The translations under genes were made by a program, and so were the position numbers. 64,000 bases of DNA from Anaerolineae bacterium (lineage in GTDB: Bacteria; Chloroflexota; Anaerolineae; Anaerolineales; Villigracilaceae): assembly GCA_018645405.1 (NCBI GenBank), contig JABGOQ010000099.1:16650-80649 (forward strand). Direction: 5' to 3'. The number at the start of each line of letters is the position of its first letter. Position 1 is the first letter of the stretch. The notes under the pieces were generated by a model. The model ran no database searches and had not been told where the DNA came from. It saw only the letters and a program-made list of their open reading frames with translations. Shown here one piece after another: positions 25,356 to 38,338 of this stretch.

Positions 25356-26873
25356 CTACTCAACCTTGCGATACAAATTGCCTAAGCCTGATTTTTGGAT
25401 TGGCTCTAGTCCTTCTGTCATCATCTCTAACCATGCCTGAAACTCAGGGATTTCAGCATAATCTGGGAAAAATATCGCTAAAGTATCATCGCCATTTCGA
25501 ATACTTTCTGGTTGCTCATCCCAAAGCCGATATGCGGCACGCCCTGTCCAAAAAAAGACTGCGGGGGGTTGATTTGTGTAAATGTCAATATCTGCGGGCA
25601 AGTCACAAATTTGCGCCATCACCACTGATTCGCTCCAACGCCACGATGCAAATCCCGTTGCAGATTCTTGTAATACGGGAACCGTACGAATTTGGGCAAT
25701 TAATGATGAGCCGATGAAAAAAAGTATAAGTCCAGACGCAAAAATGCGCGAGGCTATTTTACCTTGTTGATAGAGCCTGTGGATAAAATAGACCAAGATC
25801 ACAAAAATCGCCAAATATACAGGGGATAGTATGCGATCGTTTAGTGGTGTTGCGGCATCAAAGAACGAGAGTGAAACGAGCAATGAGCTCATATAGCTAA
25901 AGATATATAGTATTGTAAGAAAAGAGATAATTTCTGGGGGACGATTTTCTTTTGCGTTGAGAAAGTATCTAATGCTTCGTGAAAGTAGCCAAAAGAGCAA
26001 CACAAGGGCAATGCAAGAAAGAATAATGCCCAACAAAAGATAATTTTCAATCCAGTTTTGGTGAAGTTCTGGTAAAGAAATAAGAAAGGAGAAAAACTCA
26101 GCAAATCCACGCTGGATATTTTCAAGGCTGACAGGATGCCACTCGATGGCGCGATTTGTTGCTGTTCCGCTGATTAATTTATTGCGTAACATCCAGACAA
26201 GGATAGGTGGCAAAGTGCCAGCAAGGAAATAAGCTAAAGAAGTGAAACGCTTACGCCATGTAGGACGCAGAATAAAAATAGCGATGATAAATGTTGCGAT
26301 TAATGAAAGTGCGGCGTAACGGGTGAGATAAGAAAGACCTGTTAGGGTGCCTGCAATTACGAGCCATTTGCTTTGCTTATTAGCAATCTCGCTAAATGCT
26401 CTATAAAAAGCCGAAAATGCCAACAAACTCACCAAAATATAAAGTGGTTCACTCAAGGCTTGGGCATGAAGGCGTAAAAGAGCCGTATTTGATAGAAATA
26501 AAATGGAAAGAAAAATGCCCACAAGTCGGGATTTGGTCATCTTATAGCCGAGCAAAGCCAATATCCCTGCATTTGCGCCAAAGACGAGAATGTTGAGAAC
26601 ACGCGCACTTCTGTAAGGATCAATTTTCAGGATAGTGCTAATTACAGCTAGACTAAATGAAAAGAAAGGAGGCCAATGCGTGATTGGTTCTAATCCCGTT
26701 GCAAGCCAGATGCGTGTGAATCCTTGCCCTGCTAACAAGGCGCGTGAGGCAGCAATGTAGGAGATGGCATCATCTGTCAGGCCGAGACCGTGCGGGGTGC
26801 TGATTGCCAGCAACCAAATCCCAGTCGCAGTGAGCAAGCCTAAAACAAGAGCGAATGCGGTTTTTCTATCCAT
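25356..26873 (-). CDS. GT39-like membrane glycosyltransferase
   Basis: A 505-residue polytopic protein. After helix 1 the loop reads GLTDDAISYIAASRALLAGQG, with the acidic pair followed by an extended loop LEPITHWPPFFSFSLA, the usual first-loop layout of PMT/ArnT-like GT-C enzymes. About eleven membrane segments follow, then a C-terminal soluble piece with DLPADIDIYTNQPPAVFFW. It is expected to use a polyprenyl-phosphate sugar outside the membrane. The 104-base gap to the next gene contains a short imperfect hairpin but no gene. Acceptor unknown. Confidence 0.78.
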   Translation of the reverse strand: MDRKTAFALVLGLLTATGIWLLAISTPHGLGLTDDAISYIAASRALLAGQGFTRIWLATGLEPITHWPPFFSFSLAVISTILKIDPYRSARVLNILVFGANAGILALLGYKMTKSRLVGIFLSILFLSNTALLRLHAQALSEPLYILVSLLAFSAFYRAFSEIANKQSKWLVIAGTLTGLSYLTRYAALSLIATFIIAIFILRPTWRKRFTSLAYFLAGTLPPILVWMLRNKLISGTATNRAIEWHPVSLENIQRGFAEFFSFLISLPELHQNWIENYLLLGIILSCIALVLLFWLLSRSIRYFLNAKENRPPEIISFLTILYIFSYMSSLLVSLSFFDAATPLNDRILSPVYLAIFVILVYFIHRLYQQGKIASRIFASGLILFFIGSSLIAQIRTVPVLQESATGFASWRWSESVVMAQICDLPADIDIYTNQPPAVFFWTGRAAYRLWDEQPESIRNGDDTLAIFFPDYAEIPEFQAWLEMMTEGLEPIQKSGLGNLYRKVE

Positions 26874-26881
26874 AAAAAGAA

Positions 26882-26953
26882 AAACCTGACAGGTATACCC
26901 GCTCTGATGGGATTACAAATCCAGCTAGAGCAGGAAGAAAACCTGTCAGGTTT
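26882..26953. repeat. AAACCTGACAGGT inverted-repeat element
   Basis: A 13-bp perfect inverted pair (aaacctgacaggt at 26882-26894 with acctgtcaggttt at 26941-26953) fills the gap between a GT-C gene and the PAPS synthase gene. The terminator at 58987-59033 uses the related word GACCTGAT. Confidence 0.75.
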
Positions 26954-26961
26954 AGGGTAAA

Positions 26962-30739
<3,778 letters not shown>

Positions 30740-30832
30740 TTTATTACAAGGTTAGTTTCTGAATAGTTGTGAAGACCGTGCTTTTCTGCTCAACCTAAAA
30801 TATATTGAGAAAATCTTTCGTATATTTATACC

Positions 30833-32548
30833 TTATCCGTTCATAAACCAGTGTGCGCCATAGAGATTGATGGCGATACTGGCAATAACCAGCAATTGAA
30901 AATGCCAAGGTGTTTTTTTCTTGAAGCCCACGGCGAGCAGAACCATAAGGGGGGTGAGAAAATCGAGAATATATCTGTAGCCAAATTGGTGCGCGCCTGT
31001 ATTGTGATAAAGGCTGAGTAACCCGACCGTGAGGAAGACAGCTGTCCAAGAACCGATGATCCACCAGTCTTTTGAATAGCGGCGAAAGAGGTAAATGAGA
31101 GCAGGTGTGGTCAGAAAGATGCTCATTCCTGTTGCGGAGGGTTCGATGAGCCAGCGTCCATCTGGATTCCAGAATGGCAATTTAAAAAGCATTACTTGTA
31201 AGTTAGTGGGGATGAAGTGGGCAGAGAATGTACCCCATGTTTGGACATTATGAACAATTTCTGGTCCTGCGTTAACAGTGACGTAGCCAAAGTCAAAGAA
31301 GTTTTCAAAGCGGAGGTAATTATAGATGAGCAAGCCTATGATAGCTAAGCCGATAGAGGGGAGCGTTTTAGCTATCCATTGCACAGCTTCCTTGAGCGTT
31401 ACTTCTCCATTTTCTTCTTTTTTTATTTGCATGGCTATTGCAAAATAGAAAGAAGAGGTCATTATTCCTGTTGGGCGGGCCATGATAGCAATGGCAATCA
31501 GTGCGCCAATAAGCCAGGCAGATCTTTTTCGAAGCGTGGCATAGGCTGCGAGGGCGAGAAATAAAAGTGTGAGAATTTGGCTAAAATACCAGCCGCGCCC
31601 GCTGATGCCCATCCAAAGGTGAGGGGTGCCAAAAAGAAACAAAGTGATGAGAATGAAAATGCTGCGCGTAGAAAGGGAAATCCATTTGCGGGCATTGAGT
31701 TCTTTTAGAATCAGAAATAAAAGCACGCCGTTTATTGCGCTAGCGACCATCGACAAATAACTTGTGCTGATATTTGCCGCCCCGACAAAATAAGCAAGGG
31801 GCATCATTAGAATAGCAGGTAGGGGCGGCATGGGGGCATACCAATTCCCCTTATAGAGAGTTAGGTCATGCGTATAAGGCGGGTTTTCTATGTAGAGTTT
31901 CCCTTGTATGAATTGCTCTGCAAGCAAATCGAAAAATGAATACTTAGTTTTGCCAACCCACCCGATCAGGGCGGCGAAATGGGCGTAGAGAAAAAAAATG
32001 ATAATAAATAATCCGAAAACAGTCAATGCTTGATCCAAACGTGCAATCAGTTGAGAATTACTCTCTTCTTCTGACATAATCGCTCGTAAAAGGATAATGA
32101 AAAGGAGATTCGAAAAAAAGAGCCATCCAATAATGCTGCTTAAGCGTGCGCTAAAAGGTTCAAGAAAAGATAAAGGGCGAATAATTGGCGGGATAGAGAG
32201 CAACAAAAATGTGGCTGTAAATATCAAAACTGCATATAAGGTGACTATGATGCCGATATTGTATCTTACGATAAGGCCAGAAATTTTCGTTTTTAGTTTT
32301 TTCTGCCAACTCCCAAATTCAAATATTGAGAGAAGGATTATGCCGATATTGAAAAGTAGGAGAAACAGAAAAATGAGGGCTATCAATACTCGTGATGTTG
32401 ATAATCCGAATATAAGTTGATTGTTTGGCTCTGAGCGCGGCAGAACGAAAATGACAAATAGAATCATCCCAACGATGGCATTTACCCCTAGAGAAATGGG
32501 GATGATGTTTTTTTCTTTTAGGTGAAATTTTCTGGAACGGAAAGACAT
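30833..32548 (-). CDS. GT-C-type membrane glycosyltransferase, unclassified
   Basis: A 571-residue protein with a basic N-terminus and about twelve or thirteen hydrophobic segments, longer at the N-terminus than standard GT39 proteins (three or four extra helices). The loop after residue ~210 reads IQGKLYIENPPYTHDLTLYKGNWYAPMPP, resembling the substrate loop of bacterial GT-C mannosyl- or arabinofuranosyl-type transferases. The extra N-terminal helices place this loop unusually late. It is 30 bases from the preceding GT-C gene in the same direction. Sugar and acceptor are unknown. Confidence 0.7.
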   Translation of the reverse strand: MSFRSRKFHLKEKNIIPISLGVNAIVGMILFVIFVLPRSEPNNQLIFGLSTSRVLIALIFLFLLLFNIGIILLSIFEFGSWQKKLKTKISGLIVRYNIGIIVTLYAVLIFTATFLLLSIPPIIRPLSFLEPFSARLSSIIGWLFFSNLLFIILLRAIMSEEESNSQLIARLDQALTVFGLFIIIFFLYAHFAALIGWVGKTKYSFFDLLAEQFIQGKLYIENPPYTHDLTLYKGNWYAPMPPLPAILMMPLAYFVGAANISTSYLSMVASAINGVLLFLILKELNARKWISLSTRSIFILITLFLFGTPHLWMGISGRGWYFSQILTLLFLALAAYATLRKRSAWLIGALIAIAIMARPTGIMTSSFYFAIAMQIKKEENGEVTLKEAVQWIAKTLPSIGLAIIGLLIYNYLRFENFFDFGYVTVNAGPEIVHNVQTWGTFSAHFIPTNLQVMLFKLPFWNPDGRWLIEPSATGMSIFLTTPALIYLFRRYSKDWWIIGSWTAVFLTVGLLSLYHNTGAHQFGYRYILDFLTPLMVLLAVGFKKKTPWHFQLLVIASIAINLYGAHWFMNG

Positions 32549-32578
32549 GTGTTTTCCTTGATACGAATTGCGCGATAC

Positions 32579-34111
32579 TTAAGGAGCACTAAAATCATAA
32601 CGGTATACAGAGGCACCTTCTACATTATATTGCTCTTCTATGCTTCCGTATTGGTTCAAATATTCGACATAAAAAGTTTCCATATCACCTTCGCAGCCCC
32701 CACAATCAACAATATGAGAAAAGATGACCCAAACGCGGCTATGTCCGTTGAGTTTGTTGTTAACATGTTTATAAAATTGTGTAAGGGCTTGTGTATTGCC
32801 TAAATCCAGCCCAGTGATGATGCTTTCTCCTTCTAGTCCGTAAAAGGGGGCGTAATAATTAAAGGAAGGGCGTGCACCGTGATATATATAGACTATGTCA
32901 TCTTCATTTCTGTTTTCGCTGACGTACGTCAAGACAGGTTTAATATGTGCTCCCAATCTCGGAGAAAGAAAATTATCAATGGCTCCATTTACAGGAGTCC
33001 AAGCTATGAATAGAACAAGAGCAAAATAAGTAATAATTGCTGCGTTGTGATTCCACTGATTAATAAATATGTAGATACGCCCAGCTCCCTCGGCGAGGAG
33101 CAAAATGATGATAGGGATTAAGAACAGAGCCAAACGCCCACGAATGGGATAGATTTGCATAGCGGAAGCTAGAGAAACGATGGAAACAGGGACAATGATG
33201 ATGAGAGCCTTATACCAATCTTTAAAGAAATAAGATATAACCCCGATAATAATTAGCGCGGTAGAAAGCCAAAGAAGTTTTTCACTATCTAATCCCCAAG
33301 ATGTACTCTGCAATAAGGATGTATAGGTTTTGATGAACCATCCCCAATCTTTCCATGGTGGGATGGGCATAAAGGCATTTCGCCAATAATGTTTCAACGA
33401 TTCGTCTGCTGCTAGAGAGCGTAGCGAGATGAGATATGTGGAGCCGAAAGAAACTATCCACACGACACCCATGCCCAACATCCAGGAAAGACGTGTGTAG
33501 CTTTTTTTGAGAAACTTTTCAAGGGCAAGTACCAAGCCAATTCCTGCGGCGACAAAAGCCCCCGGATGAGATATCCAAATAAGAAAAAAGCCAACAACAG
33601 CAAGCATGATAATGTCTTTTTTCTTTGCATCTTCTCCAAGAGAACGAAAGGCTAGGTAAATCAATAAGACGACTGCCATAACATCGCTGGCGTATTGTTT
33701 TAGGTCAGAGGCGTAATATACCAAAGACCACGAAGTTGCGAAGATAAGCAAGAAAAGGTACCCGCCTACGCCAAGGTATTCTTTGGCAAGACGATAAGCA
33801 AGATAGGTTGCGAGCAAACCTGAAAGGATTGGGATAAGACGCAAAATATAATCTTCGTTCCCGAAAAGGAGGGTGAAGGTTTTTGTTATGAGCAAAAATC
33901 CGATCGGTGCGCCTTGATCGTAATCCAAAGGTTGGAGGAGTTCTGCAAAAGTACGATTAATGATATTAAGTGCGAGATTGGCTTCGTCGTGCCAAAGAGA
34001 GCGATTGGCGATATATTGTTGTAAACGAAAAATGACCCCCAAGGAGATCAGCGTCCACCAAATATAATCTGACTTGAGAAAGAATTTCAGCCGATTCCAC
34101 AAAGAGCACAT
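32579..34111 (-). CDS. GT39-like membrane glycosyltransferase (DE motif)
   Basis: A 510-residue polytopic protein with the classic first loop NRSLWHDEANLALNIINR (the acidic D-E pair near residue 39), then YDQGAPIGFLLITK, which aligns with the QPPLYYLL region of ArnT/PMT enzymes. About eleven helices precede a soluble C-terminal part with a VDCGGCEGD cysteine cluster. It is the first gene of the proximal glycan block on the minus strand; upstream lie an inverted repeat and the lgt terminator. It is the most standard GT39 enzyme in the window and should use a polyprenyl-phosphate sugar. Confidence 0.83.
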   Translation of the reverse strand: MCSLWNRLKFFLKSDYIWWTLISLGVIFRLQQYIANRSLWHDEANLALNIINRTFAELLQPLDYDQGAPIGFLLITKTFTLLFGNEDYILRLIPILSGLLATYLAYRLAKEYLGVGGYLFLLIFATSWSLVYYASDLKQYASDVMAVVLLIYLAFRSLGEDAKKKDIIMLAVVGFFLIWISHPGAFVAAGIGLVLALEKFLKKSYTRLSWMLGMGVVWIVSFGSTYLISLRSLAADESLKHYWRNAFMPIPPWKDWGWFIKTYTSLLQSTSWGLDSEKLLWLSTALIIIGVISYFFKDWYKALIIIVPVSIVSLASAMQIYPIRGRLALFLIPIIILLLAEGAGRIYIFINQWNHNAAIITYFALVLFIAWTPVNGAIDNFLSPRLGAHIKPVLTYVSENRNEDDIVYIYHGARPSFNYYAPFYGLEGESIITGLDLGNTQALTQFYKHVNNKLNGHSRVWVIFSHIVDCGGCEGDMETFYVEYLNQYGSIEEQYNVEGASVYRYDFSAP

Positions 34112-34154
34112 AGTATCCTATTTCTTCTTTTAAAAAAACATTTAAAATAGTCTC

Positions 34155-34220
34155 AGCAATTCCAAATTGGGACGAATTTGAGACAAGTATGCTCATCACG
34201 GAGTCATATTTGGAATTGCT
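34155..34220. repeat. 13-bp inverted repeat upstream of the proximal glycan block
   Basis: agcaattccaaat (34155-34167) faces its exact inverse at 34208-34220 across 40 bases. It is in the leader or promoter region of the gene starting at 34111; it may be a repeat element or a regulatory fold. Confidence 0.65.
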
Positions 34221-34302
34221 AAAATTGCCTTCCTATAGTTTATATTGTACTCTAATCACGGCATAACCCTGCCACAATTTGTATGCAATACTCTTTTTTT
34301 TA

Positions 34303-34336
34303 GTAAAAAGAGATTGACTTGAGCCAATCTCTTTAC
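34303..34336 (-). terminator. Rho-independent terminator of lgt
   Basis: The stem aaagagattg/caatctcttt (34307-34316 with 34325-34334) is followed on the minus strand by a T-run. It is 26 bases beyond the lgt stop. Confidence 0.82.
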
Positions 34337-34361
34337 TATCAAGGAAAATCTGTTTTTGCTC

Positions 34362-35273
34362 TTACCTTCCCCTTCTCTTCCTTTTCTTCTTTTCAGGAGA
34401 TGGGGAGATCGCGGGGGCAATTTTATAATTTTCTGCCCATTTTTCAGCAAAGGGAACTTTCAGAACTTTATAGCGAACCAAGAGCATTATCACGCCAACA
34501 AGAGCCATCACTCCTGCAACAACGCGCGTGATGCTCGTATCCGTTCCGGGGATGCGAGGTTGATCGGGGCGGAAGGCTTCGAGGAGGACACGCCCGATCC
34601 CTGCGAGGATCAGCCATGCAGAAAAAGCTGTGCCTGGTTTATCTTTTTCAGGGTTACGACGGAGCCACCACAAGATCAATCCTGCGGCGAGGAAGTTCCA
34701 AATCATTTCGTAGGCAAAGGCTGGATGAAAACGTGTCGATTCTGGGAAAAGACTCATATCGCTGTATTGAGAGAGACGATGTGATGAATCAATCGGGATT
34801 CCCCACGAAAGTGTGGTCGGTTGCCCATAAAGTTCCTGATTAATGAAGTTGGCTGGGCGCGCAACGGCTTGCCCGATCAGAGCGGCTGGCGTGAGGGCAT
34901 CGAGGAGTAACCAGAGATCAAGTTTGTGTTTTCTAGCATACCAATATAAAGCTGCCGCACCAAATAACAGCCCCCCGTAAAAGTGCAAGCCACCTTGAGG
35001 GATATTAAGTATCTGACCGGGATTCTCCATATAGTAGGGATTCCCGCCCAAGGTCGCGTTCGCCACGTACCAGAGACGCGCACCCAAAATCCCAACGGGA
35101 AGCAGGATGACAAGCGCATCCCAGAGATACTCTGCATTTTCTCCACGACGGGCCATCTCTTTTGATGCAACCCATGTTCCAGCTAGCGCACCAGACATGA
35201 CAAGAACGCCATACCAGCGTAGTGCAAATTCTATACTACCGATATTGAATGAAAAGATAACAGGATCAATCAT
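34362..35273 (-). CDS. lgt: Prolipoprotein diacylglyceryl transferase
   Basis: 303 residues from the ATG at 35273. An AGAGG site sits five bases before it, while the GTG six bases earlier would leave no spacing. Lgt moves diacylglycerol from phosphatidylglycerol to the lipobox cysteine of prolipoproteins. The family signature appears as GQAVARPANFINQELYGQPT, preceded by GGLHFYGGLLFG (the essential His) and followed by GRVLLEAFRPDQ. Seven hydrophobic segments and a very basic tail (KKKRKRRGR) are present. A lipoprotein gene lies 1 kb upstream. It is transcribed alone with its own terminator. Confidence 0.95.
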   Translation of the reverse strand: MIDPVIFSFNIGSIEFALRWYGVLVMSGALAGTWVASKEMARRGENAEYLWDALVILLPVGILGARLWYVANATLGGNPYYMENPGQILNIPQGGLHFYGGLLFGAAALYWYARKHKLDLWLLLDALTPAALIGQAVARPANFINQELYGQPTTLSWGIPIDSSHRLSQYSDMSLFPESTRFHPAFAYEMIWNFLAAGLILWWLRRNPEKDKPGTAFSAWLILAGIGRVLLEAFRPDQPRIPGTDTSITRVVAGVMALVGVIMLLVRYKVLKVPFAEKWAENYKIAPAISPSPEKKKRKRRGR

Positions 35274-35338
35274 AAACACCTCTTTATTTTGAATGGGCGG
35301 ATTATATCATCGCTTGCCTAGGGGATTTATGCTATGCC

Positions 35339-35986
35339 TTACTTTTTCCCCAGAATTTTCTCTAATTGGTCTTCTTTTTTCACGCGCATCCGAATAGCGA
35401 TGGGAGCATCTAAAAAGCGTTGAATAGCACTTTCGATTAAGTCAGGGTTGTAATGGTCGCGATACATATCCAGTATTGTTACCCTTTCACCTTCATATTT
35501 TTCTACACGAACAGAGTCTCCGGTTTGGACGCTGCCGTCTTTTAACACACGGCAATAGAGACCGGGACGCTCTGCCTTACGAAATTTCTTTACAAACTGT
35601 GAGTCTTCCATACGGGCGGAAAAAGTTTTACACGGTATTCGCGGCGCGGATACTTCTAAACTGACTTCGCCGATATGTAGAATATCGCCAATGAAAAAAT
35701 TCGCACTCTCAAGCTCGCTAATCGTTAGATTCTCGCCGAAGACGCCGGGAGAAAGCTCGCGTCCCAGTACCTTTCACCACCAATCATAATCAGTATCTCC
35801 ATAAATATAGACAGCTTGGTCAACGCCACCATGATGTTTTTTGCTCATGATGACATCGCCTTCTAACCCCGATCTGCCAATTTCTACGCTTTTGTTAGTA
35901 GGGATTTTGAAAATGCCGGTTTTTTCTTTATAGAGTTTTCGTTGAACAGTTCCTGCTTTACCAATATTAACGCTAATGAGTTTCAT
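35339..35986 (-). pseudogene. MOSC-domain protein gene interrupted by one in-frame TGA
   Basis: Read on the minus strand from the ATG at 35986 to 35339, this is a single frame of 216 codons with one TGA at 35774-35776, right after GDTDYDWW. The parts before (MKLISVNIGKAGTVQRKLY) and after (LGRELSPGVFGENLTI, RIPCKTFSARMEDSQF) together give a complete YiiM-like MOSC protein. The domain's conserved cysteine in IPCKTF is intact. MOSC proteins bind molybdenum cofactor or sulfur. The nonsense codon suggests recent inactivation or a base error; TGA ends many genes here, so general recoding is unlikely. The downstream half has an internal ATG at 35611 but would lack most of the domain. Confidence 0.85.
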
Positions 35987-35998
35987 TTATAACTCCGC

Positions 35999-36130
35999 TT
36001 ATAATTTTAGAAAAAGATAGCCTTTTATGGAATAAGAATGGCTGTAAAGATGATACCCCAAAGCTATGAGTGTTGTTGAGATAGTGATTAGAAAGTAAGC
36101 GCCTAAGACATCTGCGAGTGAATTATTATT
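35999..36130 (-). pseudogene. Possible decayed C-terminus of a membrane protein
   Basis: The minus strand is open for 43 codons ending at a TAA (35999-36001) and encodes a hydrophobic stretch LADVLGAYFLITISTTLIAL followed by GYLFLKL. It has no start codon and a stop directly before it. It sits just upstream of the MOSC gene in the same direction. It may be the remnant of a membrane-protein gene, or chance; the hydrophobic composition is the only support. Confidence 0.25.
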
Positions 36131-36206
36131 TTAGGACGAATGAAAAGAATAAACTCTTACCCTCCCCCCAAAACATCTTCCTTAGAACACTTTGGTTGAT
36201 TTCACA

Positions 36207-36238
36207 TAAAAAAGCACTCTGCGCAGAGTGCTTTTTTA
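36207..36238. terminator. Bidirectional rho-independent terminator
   Basis: A perfect 15-bp palindrome (36208-36222 with 36223-36237) of the form A6-GCACTCTGC and its inverse. It ends the minus-strand lipoprotein gene at 36268. Confidence 0.85.
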
Positions 36239-36267
36239 TGAATATGGGTTTCTAATTTGAGATTATT

Positions 36268-37344
36268 TTATTCACTTACATAGATTGTCTCAAAGGGAGA
36301 ATCAATTTCACATACTACAATATTGTCAAAGGTATAAACAGAATTTGATCCATCAAACAAATGCACCTCCAATCCAATTGTTCCTGGCTCCATAAGTTGT
36401 GGGTCTGTATAAGAATTTTTCTTTTCACCATCAACCCATACTTCTGTTGTCTCACCAAAGGTGCTGATTTCAAAGAGGTACCACTGCTCTTCTTGGGGGC
36501 TAAAAGAGGAGCCGCTAACACTAAAGTGACCAACCTCATAATGCAAACGAGAGAGATCAAGCATAGCGGGGCCCCCATACTGAATAATATAACGCCAGTC
36601 GCCAGTTTCGGTCCCAGCATGGCGCCAGTTTAAGAAGGCATCATTATCATTGCCAACGATTTTTGTTCTTAGTCGCCAGACAGCATTGCTATAAGGTTCT
36701 AAACCCTCATAAAAGTAACTGTCGGTTGCGAAATTAGCGGCCTGAGAAGCAGTGAGAACAAAATTGCCAGGCTCATCCTCAACAAGTGCCCAACCATTCT
36801 GCGCATTGAATTCTAATGCAGCAGTAATATTGCTCCAGCCTTGAGCCTTGCCATCCTGGAAATCTTCGATGAGTAAAGGTTTTTCTCCTTGGGCACAGGC
36901 TTCTGAGGGCAATAGACCAAAAGGATCGCGCTCCAAAGTAAACTTAACTTCGTTAGCACCACGTTCAATGGTCTGAGATAATTCTCCTGAAAAATATCCC
37001 TGCCCCTGAACTGAAAGGGAAATCATTTCTTCGGGCAAATTCCCCCATGAAACCTGACCATTTTCATCACTAGATTGGGTTGCTTTTTCATCTTCTTCAC
37101 CCAACTCAGCAAGCATAACAGAGGCACCTGAGATTGGATTACCGTCTGCATCTACTACCGTAAAAGTTAAATCATAAGGGATTGGCGTTGGTGTTGATGT
37201 TGGTAATGGCGTAGAAGTTGGCTCAGGAGTTGCTGTCCACGTCGAGGCAGTCATGGTTGCAATTTCTTCTGGTGAAGGTCCACACCCTGCAAGAAACACC
37301 ATAACAAAGATAAGTAGAAAAAAAACAGTGTGATTAGGTTTCAT
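36268..37344 (-). CDS. Lipoprotein with carboxypeptidase-like and glycan-binding-like domains
   Basis: 358 residues from the ATG at 37344, chosen for the AAGGAGG site just before it. A signal peptide ends in the lipobox FLAGC (Cys21), so Lgt should lipidate it and it should face outward. A Pro/Thr-rich linker (ATPEPTSTPLPTSTPTPIP, about 36-55) is followed by a beta-sandwich of the carboxypeptidase-regulatory type (VVDADGNPISGASVML...GQVSWGNLP). The C-terminal ~190 residues (LLIEDFQDGKAQGW ... WYLFEISTFGETTEVWVDG ... YTFDNIVV) look like a concanavalin/DUF1080-type jelly roll that binds or cleaves carbohydrate. No catalytic residues are clear, so binding is more likely. Confidence 0.8.
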   Translation of the reverse strand: MKPNHTVFFLLIFVMVFLAGCGPSPEEIATMTASTWTATPEPTSTPLPTSTPTPIPYDLTFTVVDADGNPISGASVMLAELGEEDEKATQSSDENGQVSWGNLPEEMISLSVQGQGYFSGELSQTIERGANEVKFTLERDPFGLLPSEACAQGEKPLLIEDFQDGKAQGWSNITAALEFNAQNGWALVEDEPGNFVLTASQAANFATDSYFYEGLEPYSNAVWRLRTKIVGNDNDAFLNWRHAGTETGDWRYIIQYGGPAMLDLSRLHYEVGHFSVSGSSFSPQEEQWYLFEISTFGETTEVWVDGEKKNSYTDPQLMEPGTIGLEVHLFDGSNSVYTFDNIVVCEIDSPFETIYVSE

Positions 37345-37471
37345 TTTGTCCTCCTTGACAAATCTCTTTTTGGATAGCATATAAGCAGTAATGCTAATAG
37401 AGAGATCCCTCTATACTATTTAGTATACAGAATATAGAATTCAGATACAAGAGAAAAATGGGGAATTCCAT

Positions 37472-37477
37472 TATAAT
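37472..37477 (+). promoter_or_regulatory. -10 box directly upstream of rsmI
   Basis: TATAAT lies eight bases before the rsmI ATG, and no Shine-Dalgarno sequence is visible. If it is used, the transcript would begin at or next to the start codon (leaderless). No convincing -35 was found. Confidence 0.4.
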
Positions 37478-37484
37478 CTTCCTC

Positions 37485-38306
37485 ATGAACACCCTCTATC
37501 TTGTCGCCACCCCGATTGGTAATCTTGAAGATCTCTCCCCTCGCGCTGAGCGGATTTTGCGTGAAGCCCATCTCATCGCCGCGGAAGATACGCGCGTGAC
37601 CGGGAAGTTGCTTGCCCACTTCAAGATCTCCACAGCCCAAACCAGCTATTACGAACATAATAAGCTCAAGAAACTCGACCGCGTTCTCACCGCATTGAAT
37701 GAAGGTGACATCGCCCTTGTCTCGGATGCTGGAATGCCAGGGATCAACGATCCCGGTTATGAGTTGGTGAAGGCAGCCCTTGCGGCGGGACATGAAGTTA
37801 GCCCCATCCCAGGCGCATCCGCGCCGATAGCGGCCTTGGTTGCTTCGGGGCTGGCTACTGATTCTTTTCTCTATCTTGGCTATTTGCCGCGTAAAAGTAA
37901 AGAGCGACGGGATAAATTGGCAGAAGTAAAAAATCAACCCTATACGCTGATTTTCCTTGAATCACCACATCGGGTTTTGAAGGCCTTGGCTGATATTGAA
38001 GCGGTTTTGGGAAATCGTCAAATTGCAGTGGCGAGAGAGTTAACGAAGATGTATGAGGAGTTCTTTCGTGGTGATACGGTTTCGGCACGAGAGCATTTTG
38101 AAATTAACAAACCACGCGGGGAGTTTACTTTGGTGGTAGCAGGTAAAAAGCTGGAAGATGCTCAATGGACGGAAGCAAGCCTAAATATCGCGATCGATGC
38201 GGGGATCGCCGAAGGCGAGTCCCCATCCGCATTGGCAAAACGTTTGGCAAAAGAATCTGGCTGGGCAAGAAGAGATGTCTATAATCGCATTTCTCTGATA
38301 AAATAG
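37485..38306 (+). CDS. rsmI: 16S rRNA (cytidine-1402-2'-O)-methyltransferase
   Basis: 273 residues from the ATG at 37485; an in-frame extension nine codons longer does not match family starts. RsmI uses S-adenosylmethionine to 2'-O-methylate C1402 in the ribosomal decoding centre. Family motifs are LYLVATPIGNLEDLSPRA, IAAEDTRVTGKLL, SYYEHNK, VSDAGMPGINDPGYELV and PIPGASAPIAAL, then FLESPHR and VARELTKMYEEFFRG. The C-terminal half ends with a helical region (SPSALAKRLAKESGWARRDVYNR). The gene is followed after 32 bases by a small membrane-protein gene on the same strand. Confidence 0.95.
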   Translation: MNTLYLVATPIGNLEDLSPRAERILREAHLIAAEDTRVTGKLLAHFKISTAQTSYYEHNKLKKLDRVLTALNEGDIALVSDAGMPGINDPGYELVKAALAAGHEVSPIPGASAPIAALVASGLATDSFLYLGYLPRKSKERRDKLAEVKNQPYTLIFLESPHRVLKALADIEAVLGNRQIAVARELTKMYEEFFRGDTVSAREHFEINKPRGEFTLVVAGKKLEDAQWTEASLNIAIDAGIAEGESPSALAKRLAKESGWARRDVYNRISLIK

Positions 38307-38338
38307 CCCCCATAAATTATTCGAACTAAGGAGAAAAA

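Noticed and set aside
35774..35776. In-frame TGA in the MOSC gene as selenocysteine
   Set aside because: MOSC proteins have no selenocysteine at this place, the expected cysteine is present further on, and no SECIS-like hairpin was seen directly after the codon.
37416..37937. A minus-strand open frame of 173 codons opposite rsmI
   Set aside because: rsmI motifs are complete on the plus strand and the opposite frame shows no family features.
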